This document shows positions 26,738-34,630 of a stretch of DNA of 64,000 bases, piece by piece; positions within the stretch are counted from its first letter, which is position 1; each line of letters starts with the position of its first letter. Source of the stretch: Nitrospirota bacterium. GTDB lineage: Bacteria; Nitrospirota; Thermodesulfovibrionia; Thermodesulfovibrionales; SM23-35. The position numbers were made by a program, and so were the translations under genes. The notes under the pieces are model-generated. The model did no database searches. It was given only the letters and a program-made list of their open reading frames with translations, and was not told where the DNA came from. The stretch covers positions 1 through 64,000 of the forward strand of contig JBFMCL010000015.1 of NCBI GenBank assembly GCA_040754395.1. The letters are read 5' to 3'.

Positions 26738-28154
26738 CACGCGCAAGAAAATCCTGATGGTCATTCATTGTTTCCTTCCCGAATGTGTGGGAGGTACGGA
26801 GTTTTACACCTATAATCTGTCCAGGGAACTGAAAGCGCGGGGATTTGACGTATGCATCCTTACTGCGTTTGACGACGGCAAAGCCGGGAGGTACGAGCTG
26901 CAAAAAACAGAATTTGAGGAATTAAAGGTCATTAGGGTGATGAATTCCCCTTACCTTGCAAAGACTTTTCTCGATTATTTCATAGATCCTAACATCGATA
27001 GTATTTTCAGGAGGATACTGAGTGAGGAAAAGCCCGATATTATCCATTTCCAGCATATTCCCTATCTCTCCGGCAATCTGCCCGAAATAGCTCATCAGAT
27101 GGGTGTCCCCGGCGTGTTTACCCTGCACGATTACTGGTACATGTGTTACAGAAGCCAGCTGATACGTCCGGGCCTCGGTACGTGTCCTGGTCCGTCGGGA
27201 GGACTGTTTTGCGCCTCTTGCCTCGATGCCGCGCCGAACGGCGCCGCCCCGGACTTCCGGTTACCGCTTCTGCAGAGGGTCCTTGAATGGCCAATGGTGA
27301 GGAAACTGAACCTGAAGGATAAAATCCCTCCTGACATGAAGGCAAAACTGAAAAAACTCCTGCTGCGGCAGACCCCTTCTGTTACGCACGAAACAATCCA
27401 GAATCCTTACATTGTGACTATCCTTGAAAACAAATACCGCCTCGATTTCTTTAAGAGGCAGCTTGTATTCCCGGATTTTGTGTTAAGCCCTTCTGTCCAC
27501 CTGAAAAGAAGGTATGAGAGCGAGGGGTTCAGGGAGATTGTGCATCTGCCACTCGGGTTCTACCGCGTGAAAAAGGTGGAGATTCTCCCTTTCGCCGGAA
27601 AGCTCAGAATTGCCTATCTCGGGAATCTCATGCCGTTCAAGGGGCCGGACGTGATACTCCGGGAACTTTCGGGACTCGAAGGGGAAAAACAGAAAATGCT
27701 CGAACTCAATTTCCACGGCAGAATGAACGATAAGGAGTATTTCAAAAGCATAGAGGAACTGGCAGACAGATTTCCGCAGGGTGTCGTAACCTTCCATGGG
27801 GGATACAGAAGTGATACGGATCTGCATGGAATTTTTTCACACAATCACCTTGTCATTTTTCCCTCTCTCTGGGAGGAAAACTACCCGCTGGTGGTGAGAG
27901 AGGCGTTGCTGCACGGGGTTCCTGTCATTGGTTCGAAGCTCGGAGGGGTGCCCGAGGCGATCGAAGAGGGCATCAACGGGTTTGTCTTTGATCCCTATAA
28001 GGAAGGAGATCTCCGAGAAAAAATCTCCGTTATCCTCGGAAATCCCGGCATGATTGAAACACTCACCAGAGGGGCGAGAGATACAAGGATCGAGAGCATG
28101 GAAGATCATGTGGAGAAGATGCTCGGGATTTATGTAAAGCTTATATCATCGTAA
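26730..28154 (+). CDS. GT4 glycosyltransferase, longer form
   Basis: A 474-residue GT-B protein. The N-terminal loop is FLPECVGGTEFYTYNLSRE; the C-terminal half has LRIAYLGNLMPFKGPD, the EX7E motif ENYPLVVRE, and GVPVIGSKLGG. About 60 extra residues sit between the two folds compared with its neighbours. The start is a TTG at 26730 backed by GGAGG eight bases upstream; the next in-frame Met is nine codons later. It ends the uninterrupted run of co-oriented, overlapping genes that began at 17732. Confidence 0.88.
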   Translation: MDSTRKKILMVIHCFLPECVGGTEFYTYNLSRELKARGFDVCILTAFDDGKAGRYELQKTEFEELKVIRVMNSPYLAKTFLDYFIDPNIDSIFRRILSEEKPDIIHFQHIPYLSGNLPEIAHQMGVPGVFTLHDYWYMCYRSQLIRPGLGTCPGPSGGLFCASCLDAAPNGAAPDFRLPLLQRVLEWPMVRKLNLKDKIPPDMKAKLKKLLLRQTPSVTHETIQNPYIVTILENKYRLDFFKRQLVFPDFVLSPSVHLKRRYESEGFREIVHLPLGFYRVKKVEILPFAGKLRIAYLGNLMPFKGPDVILRELSGLEGEKQKMLELNFHGRMNDKEYFKSIEELADRFPQGVVTFHGGYRSDTDLHGIFSHNHLVIFPSLWEENYPLVVREALLHGVPVIGSKLGGVPEAIEEGINGFVFDPYKEGDLREKISVILGNPGMIETLTRGARDTRIESMEDHVEKMLGIYVKLISS

Positions 28155-28195
28155 ATAGGGAGTCTTTCTCTTTTATTGCGTAGGGGAGTTTCTTG

Positions 28196-28960
28196 ATGGC
28201 GAATGAGGAATCAGTCGTGAAGAGAGTAATGAAGTATTTCAGGAAGACTGTGCCCGGGTCTACTTTAGAAGATATTGGCGAAGAAATAACAGACGAGCAA
28301 AGGGCCATATGGGAAAGAAGCCAGGAATTCGAATTCAACTTTTGGGTAAACCAGTGGACAACCACACATGCTCAGCGAGACGGACAACAGTTAAGTATTG
28401 AAGAAATTATATCCGCACGGCAGAAAGCGGGAATTTGGTTGCTGCAGAACTTTCATATCCCAATTTCAGATGACTTGACCAGCGAGATATTCGCCGGGAC
28501 TGTCCTTGAAGTTGGTTGTGGACCGATCGGATTCTTTGAACAGTTCCCCGCGGTCAAGGTGCTTGGAATAGATCCTTTAATGGGACAGTTCGCTGCGCAC
28601 CTTTACTATTCTGTACTCGGAGCCCGGAATAACTATCTGTATGATGAAACTCATATAAAGGAGCTGAGAGATAATGAATTTGATTGGATTGTATGTTCAA
28701 ATGTGCTAGATCATACCGAGAACTATAAGTTTATGTTACGAGAGATGATAAGAGTCGCAGATAAGAGAGGAGTGATTCTTCTTGTAACGGATTGCCGAAA
28801 CAAAGGTGAGCTTGGTCATGCACAAGCTTTTAGTGCTGGCCAGATACTTGATTATGTAGTAAGGCATGGATTTTTTGTTGAATTCTGCAAAATTGTTTAT
28901 CCATTGCATGCCGGGGAAGATGCTGTTAGTCTGTTTGCAAAAATTAGACAAAGAAATTAA
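28196..28960 (+). CDS. Class I SAM-dependent methyltransferase (AT-rich, likely acquired)
   Basis: A 254-residue protein with the SAM-binding motif VLEVGCGPIGFFE near residue 102, a following acidic loop VLGIDP, and motif WIVCSNVLDH, as in the Methyltransf_11/25 groups. Acceptor unknown; the setting suggests a sugar or a glycan end. Codons are AT-rich (about 37% GC in the block 28681-28740), unlike the genes on either side, and it is followed by 231 AT-rich bases without a gene. ATG at 28196 has GGGGAG seven bases upstream. Confidence 0.85.
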   Translation: MANEESVVKRVMKYFRKTVPGSTLEDIGEEITDEQRAIWERSQEFEFNFWVNQWTTTHAQRDGQQLSIEEIISARQKAGIWLLQNFHIPISDDLTSEIFAGTVLEVGCGPIGFFEQFPAVKVLGIDPLMGQFAAHLYYSVLGARNNYLYDETHIKELRDNEFDWIVCSNVLDHTENYKFMLREMIRVADKRGVILLVTDCRNKGELGHAQAFSAGQILDYVVRHGFFVEFCKIVYPLHAGEDAVSLFAKIRQRN

Positions 28961-29191
28961 TCGGGAACTTTTGACATAAAAAAATATATTATGTTAAGGA
29001 AAGTTCTTTATACATTGTTTCCTGACAAAATCTTAAGAATCCTTATGACGCATGAAATAGACAATTCTTGTCTTGTAAAGTAACGATTGCATATCGCTTC
29101 TCTCCTCACAAGGCATTACTTAAGAAAGCGATTAATTCAGGCATTTAATGAATAGACGGTGGAAGTACTAAAGAATTAAGATAAAGAAATT

Positions 29192-31336
29192 ATGCAAAAA
29201 GACAATCCCCTTGTTTCCATCATAGTCAGAACCAAAGACAGGCCGGTGCTTCTGAAACGCGCGATATCAAGCATCGCGCATCAGACATACAGGCCGGTTG
29301 AGGTAGTGCTGGTCAACGACGGCGGATGCGATCTCGATATAACTGAGCTGAAGTACCTCCTTGGCGATATCGCACTGAACTATGTGAGGCTGGAAGAAAA
29401 TACCGGCAGGTCTCATGCTGCCAATGTGGGCATAGAGAACGCACATGGTGCACATATCGGATTCCTCGATGATGACGACGAGCTTTATCCGGAGCATATC
29501 AGGGTGCTGATCGACACGCTTGCAGATGACGAACTGAAGATCGCCTATACCGACGCCGAGATGGTCTTCACCTCGCTTGAAGACGACAGGATAGTCGAAG
29601 TATTCAAGTATGTCTACTATTCGCACGACTTCTCGCCCTCTGCGCTGCTCCTGCAAAATTATATCCCATTAATGTGCCTTCTCTTCCCGAGGGAAGTGTT
29701 TAGTGAGATAAGGTTTGATGAGACGTTTGACATCTTTGAAGACTGGGTCTTCCTGGCAGATCTTTCGCGAAAATACTGGTTCAGGCATATCCCAAAGGCG
29801 ACTGCAAAATATATCCAGTGGAGCGACGATTCACAGATCAACAGAAGGGCACTGTCGGAGGATTTCAGCCGGGATGCGTATATCAGGGTTCTTGACCGGA
29901 ACTTTCAGCAGATTTCCTCTGAAGCAATCTATACCTACTGCGTGCATAATGCAACAGAGCGACAGAAATGCCTTGATGCGCTTATCCGGAAGGAAGCAGA
30001 CTATTTCAGGGCAAAGATGGAACTTACCGATGAACTCATGAAGCTGAAGTCCGAAAAAATAAAGCTTGAACTCCGGATACAGAATCTTGTGCGTGATATA
30101 AAGCAGGCAGAGGCAGAGAAAACACATGCCCTGAAGGAACTGGCCGGGGCCAGGGACCGTCTCGGGGAAATATCCGGGAGCCTTAGCTGGAAGATGATCG
30201 AGCGTTATAGACGCCTCAAGGAAAGGATTGCTCCCTTCGGCACCATGAGAAGAGGAGCCTACGACCTGCTGCTCAAGAGCGTGAAGGTGCTCAGGACTGA
30301 AGGCATCCCCGGCTTTTTGATGCGCGCGGGAAGAAAAAACCGCAAAATGCTGAACAAGGCCAGATTCCGCCTCGGAATCAAGAGAAGACGACCGCTTCAT
30401 GCTTCAGCAGACCCGGGTGCATATGAGATGTGTGATTTCGGGCAGAAGCCTGTGCAGATAATCATGCCGGTGTATAACGGCTATGACTGCCTTGTGGACT
30501 GCATCGACAGTGTGGTAAGAAATACGGATCTTAACCTGCACAGTCTGGTGCTTATTGATGACAGGAGCCCTGATGAACGGGTGCGGGAGTATCTCCGGCA
30601 GATTCGCCGCGAAAGGAACGGCAGAAATATCCATGTCATGCATAACCGGAAAAATCTGGGGTTTACGAGAACTGTGAACAGGGGGATGGAACTGACGTAT
30701 GAAGACGTGATTCTCCTGAATTCCGATACGATTGTGACAAAAAACTGGGTTGAGAAGCTGCAGCGGGCTGCGTATTCAACGCCTCGCATCGCTACCGCAA
30801 CGCCTCTTTCGAACTATGTGACGATCAACGGCATCCCTGAGCCTTTCAGATACAATGTAATCCCACAGGGAATGAATATTGATGACTTTGCCGCCTTTCT
30901 GGAATCGGTTTCTCTCCGCTATTATCCTGAAATCCCTGCCGGGGTGGGTTTCTGCATGTACATCAAGCGCTCGGTGCTCGATGTGATGGGATATTTCGAT
31001 GAGAAGAAGTTCGGAAGAGGCTATGCAGAGGAAACGGATTTCTGCATGAGGGCGATGAAAAAAGGCTATGCCCATGTTATTGACGATGCCACGTATATTT
31101 ATCACATCGGCGGCGTGTCCTTCGAATCAGTGAAAGACCCGGAGATTCTCAGACAGAAGAACATGATGATAGAAAAGAACCTGGAAACCCTCAGAGAACT
31201 CCATCCGGAATATTCAGGCCTTGTTGCACGCGCGCTGAATGAAAGTCTTCTGCCGATGCATGCATATATCAGATTAAGAATGAAATTAACGGAGGAGATG
31301 AGTGAAGCTGCTCTACGTGATAGATCAGAAGCCTGA
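29192..31336 (+). CDS. Two-domain GT2 glycosyltransferase (module 3, exchanged second domain)
   Basis: A 714-residue protein. The first GT2 domain (about 1-215) is a close paralog of that at 22323, with LVNDGGCDLDI and LDDDDELYPEH. A coiled-coil rich in Glu, Lys and Leu spans about 265-330, then the SWKMIERYR motif. The second domain, from about 418, is of another GT2 kind: QIIMPVYNGYDCLVDCI, NLGFTRTVNRG, ILLNSDTIV. So the array has kept the first domain and changed the second. No clear ribosome site precedes the ATG. Confidence 0.88.
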   Translation: MQKDNPLVSIIVRTKDRPVLLKRAISSIAHQTYRPVEVVLVNDGGCDLDITELKYLLGDIALNYVRLEENTGRSHAANVGIENAHGAHIGFLDDDDELYPEHIRVLIDTLADDELKIAYTDAEMVFTSLEDDRIVEVFKYVYYSHDFSPSALLLQNYIPLMCLLFPREVFSEIRFDETFDIFEDWVFLADLSRKYWFRHIPKATAKYIQWSDDSQINRRALSEDFSRDAYIRVLDRNFQQISSEAIYTYCVHNATERQKCLDALIRKEADYFRAKMELTDELMKLKSEKIKLELRIQNLVRDIKQAEAEKTHALKELAGARDRLGEISGSLSWKMIERYRRLKERIAPFGTMRRGAYDLLLKSVKVLRTEGIPGFLMRAGRKNRKMLNKARFRLGIKRRRPLHASADPGAYEMCDFGQKPVQIIMPVYNGYDCLVDCIDSVVRNTDLNLHSLVLIDDRSPDERVREYLRQIRRERNGRNIHVMHNRKNLGFTRTVNRGMELTYEDVILLNSDTIVTKNWVEKLQRAAYSTPRIATATPLSNYVTINGIPEPFRYNVIPQGMNIDDFAAFLESVSLRYYPEIPAGVGFCMYIKRSVLDVMGYFDEKKFGRGYAEETDFCMRAMKKGYAHVIDDATYIYHIGGVSFESVKDPEILRQKNMMIEKNLETLRELHPEYSGLVARALNESLLPMHAYIRLRMKLTEEMSEAALRDRSEA

Positions 31337-32522
31337 CGGATATCCGGGAGGGATTGAATATCACCAGCTCGATCTGATCGGATATTGCGCCGGCAGGGGT
31401 ATCCCGGTCTCTCTGCTGTTCCCTGAGCAGAAATCCTTATGCCTCAGGAGTTACAGGGATGGCGGGGTTGAGGAAACACGGTATAAGGGCGGAAAGCGCG
31501 ATGATCACAGGCTCAGGGACCGGGAAACAGAAGAAATATTCAGAAAAATATTACATGAGACAGATACGGATATCGTCCACTTCCAGAGCATCCGGACACT
31601 GCCGCTGTCTCTTATCGAGGCCGCAAAACACGCCGGGAAAAAAGTCCTTGTCAGCATCCACGAATATTATTTCTGGTGTATCAACTGCATCATGCTTGCA
31701 CCCGATTTCTGCTGGTTTGAAAAGGACACGAAAAAATGTGCCGAATGCCTTGCGAGAGAAGGTCCCACGGTTACGGAAGGCTATATTGAGGAAAGACGAC
31801 AGTATATTAACGCCCTTTTCGGGATGATCGACAGGGTTATCACTCCGTCTTTTTATGTCCGGGATGTCTTTCTCTGGCTGTACGGGGGGCTGACGGAAGA
31901 CAAATGTTCGGTCATACAGTTCGGCGTTGACAGGGGAATCCTGCAGGACGGCAGAGAAAAACCGGCAAGGCCGGCAAACGGCATCCTGAATCTCGCTTTT
32001 CTGGGGAATTTTCTGCACTACAAGGGAAATAAGGCTTTTCTCGCACTCGCAAATCATTACCAACATTCTGATTCGCTGCGGTTCAGCATCATCGGCAATA
32101 TTTTTGATTTCGGTTTGATCCCTTCCCATGCCAACCTTTCGGTTGCCGGGGGGTATACCAGAAACAATGTGGTCAGGAAAATACAGAAGGTCGATCCGGA
32201 CGTGATCCTTCTTTTTTCGAACTGGCCGGAGACGTTCTCATATACTCTCTCGGAAGCGATAGCGGCGGGAGTCCCTGTGATTGCCACGGACGGTGGAGCG
32301 CTCAGGGAAAGGGTATCACGGGAATCAGTCGGTTTTCTTGTGCCGGTCGAAAATCCTGTCCCGAGGACTGTCGAAATCATCGAGGATCTGAGGCTGAATC
32401 CCGGTGTGATCGACTTTTTTAAAGAAAAGGTGAACACCGCAAGGACGAGACTGAAGACAGTGGAGGACATGGCTGAAGAGATGTTCAGGATATACCAGTC
32501 ACTGCTTCAGCGGACACTGTAA
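31302..32522 (+). CDS. GT4 glycosyltransferase (module 3)
   Basis: A 406-residue GT-B protein starting at GTG 31302 with GGAGG seven bases upstream, overlapping the previous gene by 35 bases. It has the N-terminal DGYPGGIEYHQLDLIG loop, LAFLGNFLHYKGNKAF, the EX7E motif ETFSYTLSE, and GVPVIATDGG. A cysteine cluster (WCIN-C, CAEC) near residue 125 is shared in part with the GT4 paralogs (CRKYC at 24630, CASC at 26730), and may bind a metal or be structural. Confidence 0.88.
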   Translation: MKLLYVIDQKPDGYPGGIEYHQLDLIGYCAGRGIPVSLLFPEQKSLCLRSYRDGGVEETRYKGGKRDDHRLRDRETEEIFRKILHETDTDIVHFQSIRTLPLSLIEAAKHAGKKVLVSIHEYYFWCINCIMLAPDFCWFEKDTKKCAECLAREGPTVTEGYIEERRQYINALFGMIDRVITPSFYVRDVFLWLYGGLTEDKCSVIQFGVDRGILQDGREKPARPANGILNLAFLGNFLHYKGNKAFLALANHYQHSDSLRFSIIGNIFDFGLIPSHANLSVAGGYTRNNVVRKIQKVDPDVILLFSNWPETFSYTLSEAIAAGVPVIATDGGALRERVSRESVGFLVPVENPVPRTVEIIEDLRLNPGVIDFFKEKVNTARTRLKTVEDMAEEMFRIYQSLLQRTL

Positions 32523-32543
32523 AAAATCTGACGGAGATTCTGT

Positions 32544-33395
32544 ATGGACCACGATCCGAAAGGTGAGTTTTCTTTTCCGCCGGGGCATTACTATTCGCCT
32601 GTCCCCTCGCTGGAAGAAATACGGATGCGGGAAAAAGAGATATTTTCCCCGCTGCCGGCCGAGATTCCCGGCATTGACCTGAATGTCGAAGATCAGCTCC
32701 GGCTGCTTGCCGGGTTCAGGACCTATTGCAGGGAGTTCCCGTTCGGGTTTCAGAAGAAGGAAGACCTGCGGTTTTATCTCGAAAATCCGAGCTATGGCTA
32801 TTCCGATGCGGTAATCCTGTATTGCATGATCCGTCACTTGAAGCCAAAGAGGATAATCGAAATCGGCTCAGGTTTTTCGTCATGCATCATGCTGGATACC
32901 AATGAGATCTTCATGGGGAATGAGGTCTCCTTTACCTTCATTGAGCCATATCCCCAGTTGCTGATGTCGCTCGTGAGGGAAAGGGACAGGATGAGGTTTC
33001 AGGTAATTCCAAGAAGACTCCAGGAGATCGATACAGAGATATTTGCGGAGTTGTCCGCTTCAGATATCCTTTTCATAGACTCCACGCATGTCTGCAAAAT
33101 AGACAGCGATGTCAACCATATCTTTTTCAGGGTTTTGCCGCATCTCAAATCCGGGGTATACGTTCATTTCCATGACATCTTTTACCCTTTTGAATATCCC
33201 AAAGACTGGGTCTATCAGGGGCTGGCATGGAACGAGGCCTATGTATTGCGGTCATTCCTCCAGTACAATCAGATTTTCAGGATAAAGTTTTTCAACACAT
33301 ATATGGCGATTTTTTATAATAAGGAATTTGTTGATGCCATGCCGATTCCGCTGAATCATATCGGAGGGAGTATCTGGCTTGAGAAGGTGAGATGA
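32544..33395 (+). CDS. SAM-dependent methyltransferase-like protein (Methyltransf_24 type)
   Basis: A 283-residue protein with SAM-binding motif IIEIGSGFSSCI near residue 110, ILFIDSTHV near residue 178 and VHFHDIFYPFE near residue 210. This Asp-His arrangement is common in the small-molecule and sugar O-methyltransferases found in polysaccharide clusters. Acceptor unknown. It follows the GT4 gene by 21 bases and is read with it. Confidence 0.8.
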   Translation: MDHDPKGEFSFPPGHYYSPVPSLEEIRMREKEIFSPLPAEIPGIDLNVEDQLRLLAGFRTYCREFPFGFQKKEDLRFYLENPSYGYSDAVILYCMIRHLKPKRIIEIGSGFSSCIMLDTNEIFMGNEVSFTFIEPYPQLLMSLVRERDRMRFQVIPRRLQEIDTEIFAELSASDILFIDSTHVCKIDSDVNHIFFRVLPHLKSGVYVHFHDIFYPFEYPKDWVYQGLAWNEAYVLRSFLQYNQIFRIKFFNTYMAIFYNKEFVDAMPIPLNHIGGSIWLEKVR

Positions 33396-33418
33396 AATGA
33401 AAAATTGGATGCCCGGGT

Positions 33419-34510
33419 ATGATGGGTAAGGCAGGGTCCGCGCTTTACCATGCGCTGCGCAGGTTCGCAGGCCGTCAGGATCAGAAGAAAAACAGCCATG
33501 AAAAGGATAATGCTCCGCGTCCGCATTCTTCCCTGGAGGGAAATGCATCCCGTGAGCCGCAGAAGACAGGATGCGCATTTCATGACGCGGCAAAAAGGTG
33601 GCTGACCGGCAGGCGCGGAAATTTCAGCAATCCGTTTTTTATCCTCCTCAGCTACCTTGTCTCAATGGAAGAACGCTTGCGGGATATTGCCCCTGTCTCA
33701 TGTGACGAGTATGAAAACTATTTCAAAAAACGGTGCACAGTCAGGGAGTTCCCTTTCGAGATTCCCTTTGGCCCGGTCGAACAAACCGGAGACATCATGC
33801 AGTTCATCAGCAGATTCGATCACGCATATCTTTCCAGAATGGTGCAGTCGGTTTTCATAGGGCTTATTGCCTTCCTGGTTCGCAGCAGGGGACGAATCGA
33901 CCTCCTCGACTTCGGTGCGGGCCAGACCTGCGGCATGTACGGCGAGAGCGGGAGATTTCTGTTTACGGAGGGGAAGGTAAATACCGATGCCGTCTCTTTC
34001 TGGGCTATCGACGACCTTCATGAGCCAAAGGGGTCTGTCTTCAGGAAATCACGGTACAGGCAGTGCAACATCCTCTCGTTCGATCCGAGGGAAAAATTTG
34101 ATCTTATCACAGGACATCACGTCCTCGAGCACTGTCATGACTGGAGTGCCGTTGTCGGGCATGTGGCAGGACTTCTGAAGAAAGACGGATATCTGTACCT
34201 TTCATTCCCGCGTTTCGGCGGGTTCTATGATACCGTCTACCGGCTGATGTCGCCACTTGACCACTGCGCCGATTTCGATCTGCACGCATTGGAAGCTGTT
34301 GCCGGACGCGCCGGACTCGAACCCTGCCTTTCCGATGTCTATGTGGACCCCAACGGCAAGTTCGACTGGATCTGCAGCTTCTATCCGGAACTGGTGGACA
34401 AGCAGATCGCCGACTGTTTCTATGACCTGTGCGTGGGTATTGATGCGAAGCTGCTTCTCGGATATCATCATTACGGACATTATGTGGTTTTCAGGAAGGT
34501 TTCCGGTTGA
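33419..34510 (+). CDS. Class I SAM-dependent methyltransferase
   Basis: A 363-residue protein, with a variable basic N-terminus of ~60 residues, the SAM-binding motif LLDFGAGQTCGMY near residue 162, DLITGHHVLEHCHDW near residue 225, and YLYLSFPRFGG, as in Methyltransf_23-like proteins. It closes the array of modules. The ATG pair at 33419/33422 makes the exact start uncertain, and no good ribosome site is seen. Confidence 0.78.
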   Translation: MMGKAGSALYHALRRFAGRQDQKKNSHEKDNAPRPHSSLEGNASREPQKTGCAFHDAAKRWLTGRRGNFSNPFFILLSYLVSMEERLRDIAPVSCDEYENYFKKRCTVREFPFEIPFGPVEQTGDIMQFISRFDHAYLSRMVQSVFIGLIAFLVRSRGRIDLLDFGAGQTCGMYGESGRFLFTEGKVNTDAVSFWAIDDLHEPKGSVFRKSRYRQCNILSFDPREKFDLITGHHVLEHCHDWSAVVGHVAGLLKKDGYLYLSFPRFGGFYDTVYRLMSPLDHCADFDLHALEAVAGRAGLEPCLSDVYVDPNGKFDWICSFYPELVDKQIADCFYDLCVGIDAKLLLGYHHYGHYVVFRKVSG

Positions 34511-34566
34511 GCACGAAAGCCTGCAGGAGGATGTTATTGCAGGAGAAAATGTGTTAAGCTATGACG

Positions 34567-34595
34567 TTGACAATACCTCATAAATGCTTTAATGT
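34567..34595 (+). promoter_or_regulatory. Candidate promoter for gspD
   Basis: TTGACA at 34567 is followed after 17 bases by TAATGT, which matches only part of the -10 consensus. The predicted leader is about 30 bases and contains the strong AAGGAGG at 34619-34625. Confidence 0.4.
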
Positions 34596-34630
34596 TACTT
34601 AGATTACTGCAGGTCCGGAAGGAGGCGTGT

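Noticed and set aside
28971-28999. TTGACA in the AT-rich gap before the gene at 29192
   Set aside because: No -10 hexamer lies 15-19 bases downstream; in AT-rich sequence a lone -35 is expected by chance.
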